DNA of 64,000 nucleotides from Sinotaia quadrata (lineage: Eukaryota; Mollusca; Gastropoda; Architaenioglossa; Viviparidae). Both the position numbers and the translations under genes were made by a program. Shown piece by piece: positions 23,206-34,285 of this stretch (its first letter is position 1; each line of letters starts with the position of its first letter). The stretch spans positions 110,773,375 through 110,837,374 of the forward strand of contig CM054179.1 of the NCBI GenBank assembly GCA_028829895.1. The letters are read 5' to 3'. Under the pieces are notes generated by a model that was given only the letters and a program-made list of their open reading frames with translations, had not been told where the DNA came from and searched no databases.

Positions 23206-23400
23206 TTCTTAACGCTTTCGACCTCTTTCCAAATAGTATCTATCTCTTTACATTTTTTTTTACCTCTTTCTTATTGTTTTTTCCCTTTCTTAACAGTCTC
23301 GTCCTCTTTCTTAACGCCTCGGCCTCTTTCAACCTCTTTCGTAATGCCTGCACTTTCGAGCTTTTTCTTTAGCAAACTCTCCTACTCTTTTCTGATCTAA
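23206..23400 (-). repeat. decayed extension of the 21-bp heptad array
   Basis: Degenerate units such as GTTAAGAAAGAGG and AAAGAGGTCGAAAGCGTT continue on the minus strand but with frameshifts and a stop, so the coiled-coil reading is broken here. Confidence 0.7.
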
Positions 23401-24540
23401 TGTGGTATATCGAATGATAAATTAAAAGTATAATTAGAATTTGATTATTTAAAATACTGGCCTAGGCAACCTACGATAAACTACATTAAAAAAAAAAAAA
23501 GCAATATTGTTTCCTTTATTTCAAACAATAATTATTCGGAAGACATGTAATAAATAACATTTGTTTGACCTCACAAATCAAAAGACAAAAAGTATAACCA
23601 GTAAAGAGACAGACTACGAGTGAAACATTATCCTGAACGACTGAAATAAGATTTTTGGAAAATTAATACAAATCCATATTCAGAGATTGGAGCGTTTCTA
23701 ATTTTTTTTCTCACCTAGCTAATCAGCACACATTTTAAAAACGCGTGCTTTAGTGTCGCCTTCAGGTAATCTTCCCAATCGAATTATTCTCACTGTGAGC
23801 TTTTTGGGCAGGTATGCATTGCCTCGTCAAATGCAGTTAGAGAATGAGCAATCTTACCTCCCCTTCCCTGAAGCGGACTTCGATTGTAGCGTTTGTTGAG
23901 CCCCCCACACACAGAGAGAACGATTAGTCGCCCACTGCGCGTTAGGGAAGTCTTCACTCCAAAGTGTCACACGTGCAATAGTTTTCTCTCTCGTCTCTTT
24001 TGCACTCGTACTTAAAAACTGTTGTTAGAAATCGGCTGCTCAAAGAAAATTGTCATCTTGAATTGACTGCAGTATACACATATCCAGTAGATTTTATGCT
24101 AACCTATTATGTTAGTACTCTGAATGTTATATGAAACTCTATTTTCTTGCTATACTTAATCTGTCTGTTAATCATCACAGAAGGTTTTCTTTAAATCAAC
24201 AAATTACAACCTTGACCGATATCGCCAAGGACAGTGCCTAGCCTGAGCGCGTGACTCCCTGCAAGCCGACGTATGATGCCGAGTTGGGAGTGAAAACTCG
24301 TTAAATCGGCCTACCAGGGCAATATCATAACAAAACGTGACGTAAAAGTCTTTCTGCAAGGGCCGTTATGTCAGTTCTGACTGGCAGGGCTTGCCTGGCT
24401 TTCTCCCTGGTCACACACAGACTTTGATTTGTCTCTTGCTCTCACGGACCAACGTGATGAAGGACTGAAGAGGACTTGCGTACGGCTGACACTGGGGCGG
24501 CGATCCGTAGAGTGGGTAATCGCTTAACGTGCTGTACAAA
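23401..24540. other. single-copy DNA with GC-richer parts
   Basis: Segments 23,800-24,010 and 24,200-24,500 are less AT-rich than their surroundings and repeat-free. No ORF or motif is recognised. Confidence 0.45.
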
Positions 24541-24544
24541 TACT

Positions 24545-24660
24545 TTGAAGAATTCGCGCACGCACGCACACATCGCACACAAAGGCGCACGCCTTCACAC
24601 ACATGCATGCACACACACACAGGTGCATGCACTTGCTTGCACATACACAAAATCGTACTG
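24545..24660. repeat. CA/GCAC-rich low-complexity tract
   Basis: CGCACGCACACATCGCACAC-like sequence grading into the next array. Confidence 0.9.
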
Positions 24661-25700
24661 GCACACGCGCGCACAAACATAGAGACACATGCACACACTC
24701 ATAGGCACACTCACAGAGGCACTCACATATACTAAAGTAGGCACATACAGAAACACACTAAAGTAGGCACATGCAGAAACCACTAAAACAGGCACACACA
24801 AAACCACTAAAGTAGACACTACACAAACACATTAAAGTAGACACAAACACGAACACTAAAATAGGCACACACAAACACACTAAATTAGGCACATACGCAA
24901 ACACACTAAAATAGGCTATGTACAAACACACTAAAATAGGCACATGCACAAACACACTAAAATAGACACATACAGAAACATACTATAAACTAAAATAGGA
25001 ACATATACATACACTAAAATAGGCACATATATTAAAATACGCATGTACACATACACTAAAATAGGCACACAGACATACACTAAAATAGGCACACAGACAT
25101 ACACTAAAATAGACACATAAATTAAAATACGTACTTGCACAAACACACTAAAATAGACACATACAGAAACATACTAAAACCTAAAATAGGAACATATACA
25201 TACACTAAAATAGGCACATACATTAAAGTATGCACTTACGCAAACACACTAAAATAGGCACATATATTAAAATACGCATTTACACATACACTAAATAGGT
25301 ACACAGACATACACTAAAATAGGTAAACATACATACACTAAAACAGACACACATATATACACTAAAATAAACACATAGACACACACTAAAATAGGCAAAC
25401 ACGCACATACATGCTTATACACTAAAATAATCACACTAAAATAGATAGACAAACACTAAAAACTCACACAGACTAACACTAAAATAGACACAGATTAACA
25501 CTAAAATAGGCACACAGACTACCACTAAAATAGACACACAGACTAACACTAAAATAGACTCACAGCTTAACACTAAAATAGGCACACAGACTAACACTAA
25601 AATAGACGCACAGACTAATACTAAAATAGACACACAGACTAATACTAAAATAGACACACAGACTAACACTAAAATAGACACACACACATACTTGTACTCA
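24661..25700. repeat. 1-kb degenerate minisatellite (ACACTAAAATAGGCACA family)
   Basis: About 45 units of 20-28 bp share ACACTAAAATAGGCACA with variable spacers (TACAGAAACAC, CAGACATAC, CAGACTA). Higher-order copies exist (24,960-25,085 against 25,145-25,300). Val/Cys-rich minus-strand frames reflect the repeat. Confidence 0.95.
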
Positions 25701-25873
25701 TAAATGCGTACACACACAAACACGTGCACACTTCCACTCAATTTGTTTGGACGTTTTTGTGAACAGGACATTTATATTTATTGCTGGAACACAACTATGA
25801 CGAGTGTTTTCCCTTGATGTAGATATTTATGTAACGAAACCCTTCTCTAAGACACACACCTTTTGTTGATTTG

Positions 25874-26147
25874 TCTGCTTACATACAATCTTTCAGCTGA
25901 AGTCTTACAGTTATACCTTGTTCTTTGGTCTGCTTACATATAACCGTTCAGCTGAAGTCTTACAGTTATACCTTGTTCTTTGGTCTGCTTACATACAATC
26001 TTTCAGCTGAAGTCTTACAGTTATACCTTGTTCTTTGGTCTGCTTACATACAAACGTTCAGCTAAAGTCTTACAGTTATACCTTGTTCTTTGGTCTGCTT
26101 ACATACAATCTTTCAGCTGAAGTCTTACAGTTACACCTTGTGAACAT
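25874..26147. repeat. 55-bp minisatellite
   Basis: Five units start at TCTGCTTACATACAATCTTT (25,874, 25,929, 25,984, 26,039 and 26,094) and include CAGCTGAAGTCTTACAGTTA. Confidence 0.97.
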
Positions 26148-26159
26148 ATTTGTCTGTTT

Positions 26160-26338
26160 GTGCATTTAACTAAAATAGAAATTAGACATTGCAGTAATTT
26201 GCATATTTGAGCATACACGGACCATTTAACTGAAACCGAAATTAGACATTGCGGTAATTTGCATATTTGTACGAACACGATCCAGTTAACTAAAACCGAA
26301 ATTAGACATTAACCGAAATTAGACACCGTGGTAAATCA
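26160..26338. repeat. 60-bp minisatellite
   Basis: Three units carry GAAATTAGACATTGCGGTAA and TTTGCATATTTG; a short extra copy of ACCGAAATTAGACA follows. Confidence 0.94.
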
Positions 26339-26394
26339 CCTTTTCGGACACAATCGTTATCAAAAGCATATATTAGAATTTGTGTTCAACCACC

Positions 26395-26660
26395 TGTTTG
26401 AACATAACACACAAAATCGTCGGGAAGTGTTAATTCGTTCTCATGTTCATACACAAATGTCCACAAAATCGTGAGAGAGCGTGCTAATTCGTCTGCCTGT
26501 TTGTACATAACTGTCAACAAGAGACATAAATGTCCACAAAATCGTGAGAGAGCGTGCTAATTCGTCTGACTGTTTGTACATAACTGTCAACAAGAGACAT
26601 AAATTAAACCTTGTGCTAATCCGCCTAATTTTACTTAACTGCCCATAAAAGACATAAATT
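26395..26660. repeat. 73-bp tandem duplication with diverged flanking units
   Basis: Two near-identical units start at CCACAAAATCGTGAGAGAGC (26,461 and 26,534). Partial, older copies occur on both sides. Confidence 0.93.
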
Positions 26661-26799
26661 TTTCCTTGCGTTATCCCCCCTGCCTATAATTTTTCGTTTG
26701 TGTTTGAACGCTTTCGATGAGAAAAACATACATCATCTGGGATCCGAAAAAGATATATTTTAAAAAATTTTATTTTCCTCTCCAAGTAATAATGGCTCA

Positions 26800-27250
26800 T
26801 CATTCTTTCTTTCGCTCATTCCTTGGTTCTAGCTTTTGTCAGTTTATTTTATTTCTGTCTCTCGCTCTCCCTCTTCTTCATTCTGTTTATCTCTCTCACC
26901 TATCTCTTTGTCACCTTTTGCTATCTCTGTCTTTTCTCTAGCTCTTTGTCTCTCCCCCTCTCTTTCTGGTTTCTCCCCGCGTTTCTTTGTTTTCTCTCTC
27001 TATATCCTCTCTCTTTCTCTTTTCTCTCCTTGTCTCTGCTTTTCTCTCTTTATATCCTCTCTCTTTCTCTTTTCTCTCTTTGTCTCTGCTTTTATCTGCC
27101 TGCGTCTTCTTTCTCTCCCTTTCTCAATATCGGTGTTTATTTCTCTCTCATTTCTCTCAGTGTGTGTGCGTGCGTGCGTGCGTGCCTTTCTCTGTCTCAC
27201 TGTTTCTCGTTCTCTGTTCTATCTCTGCCTTTTACATATCTGACTTTCTC
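26800..27250. repeat. polypyrimidine (CT-rich) low-complexity tract
   Basis: About 450 bp of TCTCTTTCTC-type sequence include a 50-bp duplication starting at TATATCCTCT (27,001 and 27,051). The overlapping Ser/Leu/Phe-rich frames in all three plus phases are artefacts. Confidence 0.95.
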
Positions 27251-28610
27251 ACTGTCCTCTGTCTCCCTTTCTTCGCTCTCAAATTTGTGACTGATGGAGC
27301 AGCAGTTTCACTCATGTGATTTATGACCGAACGATTAAAGATGGAAAAGAGGTGAATGAGTGTGAGGAGAGGGGGGGGGGGAGCATTTAAAGATGGGGAA
27401 TTCTTTTTCTGAGAGGGCAAATGTAGAAGATTGAAATAAGTGGACGCTTGATGAAACAACCAACACACCTCGCGCAGGGTAAGGGTTTGGGGTTTGAAAA
27501 GGTGGCACAGCTATCGACTATCGGGTATCGGATATCGTCTCTTAAATACTGTATGTTGAATTTGACAGCAACGTGTGATACACGAGGATTCAGAAATGAA
27601 GAGAAACAAACAGACGAACAGAAATAGAAATACAGGATTGTATATATATATATATATAGGTATATTTCTCCAAATAAAGATAACACTGAGCAGAAAGAGA
27701 GAGAATTAATAAAGAAACGAATGAAAAATAAGGCACATTTCTTGAATTATTACGCCCATAACCTTTGTGAACTATGTAACACAAGACTACTGGCAGATAC
27801 AGCCTTTGTGAACTATGTAACATAATGTTACAAAACTATTAGCAGATACAGCCTTTGAACAAAAGGACGTGATAGTCTATCTCTAAGGGATAGAATTCTC
27901 GATTCTTTCTCGTTTGGACAAGAAGAAGACGTTTAGAGAATTTGTTTTAAAAAATTCCTCATTGAATTTAATTTTTAATTTTGATGTTTAAAAAAAGGAT
28001 AATGTATAGATATTTCTTTTATCTGGCTCGTAATTTATCTGAATAAATGTGGTAAGCAAGTGGACACTGTGTTAAAAATATACACAATGTTACACCAGAC
28101 TAGTGGCAAATATACGAACGTATAAGTGAGCAGATCTTGAAAACATATTAACGTGCAATATTAATTGCCTATTTACTTTTGTAATTGGATTGACTTTACG
28201 CCTGTCTCTCTTATCCCAAAGACTGAACGATAATTGCCTATTCTCGGAGTTTCCAAAATGACCTGACTGAGACAAAGCGACGCCTATTTCCTTCTCAAAA
28301 CAGCATTAAGAGTTTCTACGGTAATGTTCTAACCCGTTACTTGTACGTGTTTTCGGAATGCATGCATGATATTTTTCTTTCTTTTAAAAAAAAGCAATAA
28401 TAAAAAATAAACCCATTTAGTGACTTTCCGCCCACTATTTTATTCTAACGAACCTTGGAAAATAAAGTTTATTCTTTAAAATGCCGCTGTTAGATAATAC
28501 AAAGGCCTAACAGCTAAACTTATACACGATTCTGTAATCACTGATTACGTGAATACGTGCATTACATGGACAGACAAGACTCAGTATGGACAAACGAAAA
28601 CTAAAGAATT
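27251..28610. other. single-copy DNA with small repeats
   Basis: Poly-G lies at 27,371-27,381, (TA)n at 27,638-27,658, and a 41-bp duplication around GCCTTTGTGAACTATGTAAC at 27,760-27,862. No gene seen. Confidence 0.5.
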
Positions 28611-28614
28611 AGAA

Positions 28615-29402
28615 CGCCGTGTTCATCAGCTTCAGATTATTAGAGCTGGCAAATTCCAGGAGCCTTAAGCCTCTGTCATTTGTCTCTGTATTGCAGTAGC
28701 GTCCTCATGTACCTTTTCAGTTCTCAATGGCATCCTCTCCTATTTTAGCATTCCAGTCTCCTTGCACCACAAGAATGACTTTCTTTGTAGTCTGGTCCAG
28801 GACTTCTTGCAGTTGGTCGTAGAAGTCCTCTATTTTTTCATCATCATGGTCTGTAGTTGGAGCGCAAGCTTGCACAATGGTGGGTTGCCCTCAAGCGTAT
28901 GGTGATAAGTCTGCTGGAGACTGGCCAACAATTCATGACAGTGTTCACAATGTCTTTGTGAACAAGAAATCTGACACCAAGTTCATGTTTATCATCTCTG
29001 TCAGAGTAGTATAGTTTATCCTGTGTTGATATTTCCCCAAAGTTCTTCCATCATACTTCACACAGTCCCAGGATGGTCCAGTGGTATCTGTTCATTTCTT
29101 GTGTCAGTTCCTCTACCTTTTCAGGCGTTCTTAATGTTCTAATGTTCCATGTACCAATGCTGGTGTTGTTTCTGTTGTGGAGTTTTGATGGTGATGGTGG
29201 TGCACCAGTAGCACACTTAACACCTCTGCTCTGGTGCAAGACAGAAGGCACGTCCTTGTTCCAGGTGACGACCAATCTGGTCTGGTTTGAGGTAAAGTTA
29301 TCATTTATGTGGTGTGTCTTGGGCAAATGAACCTGGTGGGGCCCATCCCTCTCCAGGCTGTTGACCATGCCCGAAACTTCACATTACTAGTGGCTCGCCT
29401 TG
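28615..29402 (-). pseudogene. LINE 5' region with APE-type endonuclease domain (RTE/CFDP2-type), degenerate
   Basis: On the minus strand the frame ending near 29,051 gives TWNIRTLRTPEKVEELTQEM and LGLCEV, the opening of the apurinic-type endonuclease of RTE-like LINEs. After an in-frame stop the reading continues as WKNFGEISTQDKLYYSDRDD, ELGVRFLVHKDIVNTVMNC and SSRLITIRLRA. After a frameshift it gives APTTDHDDEKIEDFYDQLQE, VILVVQGDWNAKIGED and RGLRLLEFASSNNLKLMNT. GDWNAKIG carries the conserved Asp/Asn pair of the endonuclease. Similarity stops near 28,615, so the C-terminal third of the domain is missing. Stops and a frameshift mark a dead copy. Confidence 0.92.
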
Positions 29403-29815
29403 GTCCTGGACACATGGCCATTGAGTCCTTCTTGAGACTCCTTCGCCCTGGGTGGTGACCTCTGTGAGGAAGTTTATATGCCGAATCAGGTACTGTGTCA
29501 GCACCCTGGCCTTTGGTTATCCAAAACCTAACCTGCAAGGCAGCAGGGGGCTCTTGGAGGGTGGAGTCATCTATATCCCGTGCAGATGTGAACATCTGCC
29601 CACTGCCAACCTGGACACATGACTGTTGAGTCCTTCTTGGGACTCCTCTGCCCTGGGCTGTGACCTCAGTGAGGAAGTTCATACGCCCAATCAGGTACCG
29701 GGTCAGCACCCTAGCCTTTGGTTATTTAAAACCTAACCTGCAAGACAGCAGGGGACTTGTGGAGGGCAGCGCCATCGATATCTTTTGTAAATGTGAACAT
29801 TTCTCACTGCCCCTA
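29403..29815 (-). repeat. two 206-bp tandem monomers in the LINE 5' leader
   Basis: Copies begin at CCTGGACACATG at 29,404 and 29,610 and share TGAGTCCTTCTTG, GGTTATCCAAAACC/GGTTATTTAAAACC and AACCTAACCTGCAAG. They lie immediately upstream (minus strand) of the endonuclease start. Tandem 5' monomers that act as promoters are known from some LINEs (mouse L1), so this is plausibly the element's promoter array. Confidence 0.88.
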
Positions 29816-30965
29816 ATGCATTTGATTCCTACAACAAAAATGTATGTGATGTCAATGTGTGGAGTGCATGCATGGGATTTTTTCTTCTTTAAATAAGAAT
29901 ATAGTGTGGAAATATATAAAGTGAATATATGCATACAGAATTTATTCCTTAATGATGAGTTAATGAATAGGTCACCAAAAAGGGGGCTTGTTTACCTGAA
30001 CTAATTTTGCATAATAAAAGACCCATCTCAGCTGACAAGGAATTTAATTCATTGGTTTTAAGTTCCAATATTATCAATGTCAAATAACAGATTTAATTTT
30101 TAAATGGAAACAGTAAACATGATTTTTTTTATATCTATCCATCCATCCACCCATCCCTACATCCATCTGTCTATCTGTAAGGTTATAAGTAAAAAACTTA
30201 TTATAACCTTGTATGCTGTTTTATAATTGTTATTTTATCCAGTAGAAATGCCATGTAATTAATGTTGGTTGATTGTTTATATTACTTTATAACTAATATG
30301 CATCATCATTGATAGAACACTGTAGTGAGTCTGACACACTACTCTGTTGGATGTTTGCTAGTTCAAAGTTATTGTTTGTGTTTATTTACAATATTGGGGA
30401 TTGCTCTGGAAAGGGTATACGAGGTTACTCTTTCAGTCCGTTGCCCGCAAATTGAGAGGTGTGTGTATTATTATAAACATGGACAGATGATAATATTCTC
30501 ACAATTAAAGAGACCCTCTCATAGTTTCAAATAACATCTCGCTAATAGTACACATCATTTATACACAGTCTCAAAGTAAATAAATACCACAGATAATCGC
30601 TGACAATCAAACCGCATTAATTTGTTTCGATATCTTAAAAAATATATAAAGGAGATTACCAATCTGTTTCATTAAATAAAAATAGCAATAGCTTAAGTCC
30701 ACTTAGAATAACTGGCAACCTTAATTTCTTCAAGCCAGGTTTCTGTATACTGGCCCTAATATCATTTTCAGAAGGCTCTAGCATCTTGGACAAGTTCTGG
30801 TCTATCTTTTAACAGTCTAACACTTACCTGGTCTTTCGCAATAAACAAGTAATACCCAGTGTGCACAACAGTTTACTAAAAGTCAGTTAGCCCTTGTTTA
30901 TTTCAATCTTTTTTATTTTAGGTCTTTCCAGAGCAAGGAGAGAGGAAAGGAGACGAGCATCACTG
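29816..30965. other. AT-rich single-copy DNA
   Basis: A short (ATCC)n-like tract lies at 30,134-30,178. No gene seen. The short frame at 30,325-30,534 lacks support. Confidence 0.5.
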
Positions 30966-30967
30966 GA

Positions 30968-31102
30968 AAGGACATTAAAGGATACTCCTACACACTAAAA
31001 AGAATGTTTTGTACCAAATGCTCATTGTGCTGATAGGGACATTAAAGGACACTCCTAGACACAAAAAGGAATATTTGTACCAAATGCGATTTGTGCTGGA
31101 AT
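30968..31102. repeat. 67-bp tandem duplication
   Basis: Units start at GACATTAAAGGAYACTCCTA (30,971 and 31,038) and include TTTGTACCAAATGC. Confidence 0.93.
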
Positions 31103-31214
31103 GCATTGCATCTCATACTCCCAACTCACAATCAATATATAAATACTTTACACATTACAAACCCTCACCCATATAAATTTCTATCTAATTACCACTCGCA
31201 TAACGCACATGTAC

Positions 31215-31366
31215 TATACTCACACTCAAGCATGCATGAGTATATACATGTGTATAATATATATAAATACAATGCATTCAAGCATGCTTCAATATATACA
31301 CACACAATACACTCAAGCATGCTTGAATATATGTATCTACACTATACACTCAAGCATGCATAATTT

Positions 31367-31441
<75 letters not shown>

Positions 31442-31555
31442 CACAATCAAGAATGCTTGAATAAATATATATATATTCAATATACTCAAGCATGTATATA
31501 CACACAATACACTCAAGCATGCACTAATATATACATACAATACAATACACGCCTG
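31215..31555. repeat. palindrome-containing repeat ACTCAAGCATGCTTGA with (CA)n insert
   Basis: About seven spaced copies of ACTCAAGCATGCNTGA are separated by TATATACACACA spacers of 35-50 bp. CAAGCATGCTTG is a perfect 12-bp palindrome in some copies. A (CA)n tract of about 35 units (31,371-31,438) sits inside. Confidence 0.92.
31371..31438. repeat. (CA)n microsatellite
   Basis: About 34 uninterrupted CA units. Confidence 0.99.
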
Positions 31556-32705
31556 ATCATGTACACGCATATACACACGTTTTAACACACCCACTTCTGT
31601 CTACTGGTTCTATTTCCTAGTTTTCACCCCCCACCCCAACCCTCAATCCTAATATCGTCCCTTTCCAGCAACTTGTTCAGCTTGTACCGTAGTCTGGACA
31701 AGACGAATTGAAGGACAGCGCACAGCCTCTGGCGAAAAATAGAATTTCATCTGAGTGCACTGAAGCATGACATGGGCTTTTAGCAGGCACTGGGATCAGT
31801 GCCAAAGCAATTGACAACGATGTAATAACGATTCAAAACGTCCCCTTCTCCCAGAGAGGAGTCTACTAGCTGCCCACAACTGTTGGACAGACCCTTAAAA
31901 TGCAAGAAATAAGGTGCTAGTAAGAATTATTTGCAAACCTCCCACCCACCCCATCCCCATCTGACAGACTTCTTACTTTAACCGCCGAGCCGTTCCCGTA
32001 GTGGATTTACTGGCCTCTGCTGCTTTCCGAACATTGCGAGGTCTGTACATTTCAGGAGGCCAAAGTGTCAAATAAAATGATGGTATAGATTTTTCAACGA
32101 TTGCCCATTTCTCGCCCGTTTCCTTTTCATTTACTCTATTTATTATTATTGTTATTATTATTATCTTCCTCTTCCATCCCCCCCTCCAGTGTATGCCGTC
32201 TATTTCCAGGGAAGTGAAGTTAACGCTGTCAGTTGTGTTTGGACAACATTTTATGAACTGCATGCTGCGTGTTGTCTCGCCTGCAAAATTCCTTAAATTG
32301 GTAACTGGTCAATCGATATTGACAAACGAAAGCGTAAAAGGTAGGATGCTCGTCCATCGTCCATGTGGTCGGGGTTCGACCATCGCTCGGCTGTTTGAAA
32401 AGCTTACGGGTGGTCATTAATCGCTCCCTATTTCACGGTGTCTAGTCCTTCGGGCAGGACGATAAATCGGGTATCCGTATGCTACATACGCCATGAGCCT
32501 CTCAAACGTTCTCTATCCCCACCCATGACCCTATTACCCTCCCTTTCAAAGCATAAATCCCTCCTTTGATGCTTGCGTGCACCGATCTGTAAAATCAATG
32601 AAAGATTAATGCGGATGTTCAACATAACTTTAAAAAAGCTCCAAAATCTTCACATACTTGTTTTGCACGTTTGATGCAAAACCCCTGAAACTGGATGAAG
32701 GATTA
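31556..32705. other. single-copy DNA, partly GC-richer
   Basis: The stretch 32,160-32,430 is repeat-free and open on both strands. On the plus strand an acceptor-like CTATTTCCAG (ends 32,209) and donor-like AAAAG|GTAGGA (32,340) bracket an open frame of 42 codons, but no domain is recognised. A short (TTA)n tract lies near 32,140. Confidence 0.4.
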
Positions 32706-33196
32706 AACACATAGGTATGGTATGTTTTGTATGGTCAGCGCTCTAAATGCCTTACATTGATAATAAGATTTATCAAATTTGTTTTGTATGCTAAGCCCTC
32801 TGAATGATTTACTTTGGTAATAGGACTAAGCACATTTGCTATGTATATTGTTCACTCTTAATGCTTTACATTTGTAAAAGGATTTAACACAATGGTTTTT
32901 TTTATATGCTACCCCCCCCCCCTCTAAATACCTTACACTGGTAATAGGATTTAGTACAGTTATATTTGTATACTACATCTTCTAAATACCTTACATTGGT
33001 AATAGGATTTAGCACAGTGGTTTTGTATACTATACCCTCTAAAAGCCTTATATTGATAATAGGATTTAGCACAGTGGTTTTGTATACTATACCCTCTAAA
33101 AGCCTTATATTGATAATAGGATTTAGCACAGTGGTTTTGTATACTATACCCTCTAAAAACCTTACATTGGTAATAGGATTTATGAATGTTTCCTAT
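32705..33196. repeat. 57-bp minisatellite, graded divergence
   Basis: About eight units are built on TAATAGGATTTAGCACAGTG and GTATACTATACCCTCTAAAA. The last three (33,011, 33,068 and 33,125) are almost identical and the leftmost are strongly diverged, so growth has been at the right end. Its 19-residue hydrophobic peptide repeat is an artefact of the period. Confidence 0.95.
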
Positions 33197-33249
33197 TATT
33201 GAAATTTGATGTGCTCATCTTGCTCGTTGCAAATCAATCGCATAGCCTT

Positions 33250-33400
33250 GAACTTTGACTTAACAGGCTTGACTGATGAAATTCGACGAACTGTCTTGTT
33301 TTTCAAATTCAATTTAACAGCTTTGATCTTTGAAATTCGACGAACTGTCTTGTTTTTCAAATTCAATTTAACAGCTTTGATCTTTGAAATTCGACTTAAA
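33250..33400. repeat. 54-bp minisatellite
   Basis: GAAATTCGACGAACTGTCTT starts at 33,278 and 33,332, with a third partial unit at 33,386; the spacer is CAAATTCAATTTAACAGC. Confidence 0.95.
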
Positions 33401-33589
33401 AGTAGAGATCTTCAACATTCAGCCGCATTCGACTAACAATTTACAGGAGCGTTTCTGGGTATATTCATTCACGTGCTGAGCTGCGCTTTCATTGGTTAAT
33501 TTAGTGAGTTGTCTGGAACATTCACGTTTGTTTCCAGCCTGGGGATAGGAGCCAGCCTTTCTAGAAGGTAGGTATACGTGTAGTCTAAT

Positions 33590-33640
33590 TTTAAAGGTGG
33601 GGGGTGGGGGTGGGAGTGTGACAGTGACAGTGACAAATAA
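33590..33640 (+). other. G-rich tract with quadruplex potential
   Basis: GTGGGGGGTGGGGGTGGGAG at about 33,597-33,617 has enough G-runs for an intramolecular quadruplex; a (GTGACA)n mini-repeat follows. Confidence 0.6.
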
Positions 33641-33664
33641 AGGAAGGGGTGGAATTATTTTTGT

Positions 33665-33975
33665 CACAGGTAGATTCCTCATTAACAATTAATCTAATGG
33701 TTAACGATGGTTCCTTCATCAATAATTATCTAATAGGCAGGGGTTGATTCTTCATTAACAATTAATCTAATGGGTAACGATGGTTCCCTCATCAATAATT
33801 ATCTAATAGGCAGGAGTTGATTTTTCATTAACAATTAATCTAATGGGTAACAATCATTTCTTCATTAGTAATTAATCTAATGGGTAGTGATGATTCCTTC
33901 ATTAGTAATTAATCTAATGGGTAGCGATGATTCCTGCTAAGTAATTAATGGGTACTAATGATTTCTTCATTAGTA
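33665..33975. repeat. ~40/80-bp higher-order minisatellite
   Basis: Units alternate between CATTAACAATTAATCTAATG with GGTAACGATGGTTCC and CATCAATAATTATCTAATAG with GCAGGGGTTGATTC, giving an 80-bp dimer. The right half switches to TAGTAATTAATCTAATGGGT units. Confidence 0.93.
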
Positions 33976-34084
33976 ATAATGAATTTTATTGCTTATGGTG
34001 ATAACGATGCAAAATTGTCCCTGGGTAGATTATGGACATTTTTTATACATGGCCTTTCTCTGTCCTTGTTTTACAGATTATTGC

Positions 34085-34285
34085 AGCATTCTGCAGTATC
34101 AAGTAGCTGTTACAAATTATCACACCCATCTTCCGTGTATCAGAATCTATTATAAATTATCACACCCATCTTCCGTGTATCAGTAGCTGTTACAAATTAT
34201 CACACCCATCTTTCGTGTATCAGTAGCTGTTACAAGTTATCACACACATCTTCCATGTACAAATTTAGCTGTTACAAGAGTTCTT
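34085..34285. repeat. 40-bp minisatellite
   Basis: Four units contain ATTATCACACCCATCTTCCG (34,116, 34,156, 34,196 and 34,236) and GTATCAGTAGCTGTTACA. Confidence 0.95.

Noticed and set aside
24411..25771. VSILVLVC-type ORFs
   Set aside because: Translation of the ACACTAAAATAGACACA array, with frames that switch.
26717..27319. Overlapping Ser/Leu/Phe-rich ORFs up to 155 codons
   Set aside because: CT-rich low-complexity sequence is open in all plus frames.
29305..29709. 134-codon minus-strand ORF as a LINE ORF1
   Set aside because: It lies across the two 206-bp leader monomers and shows no RNA-binding or zinc-knuckle motif; the frame is not kept between the two monomers.
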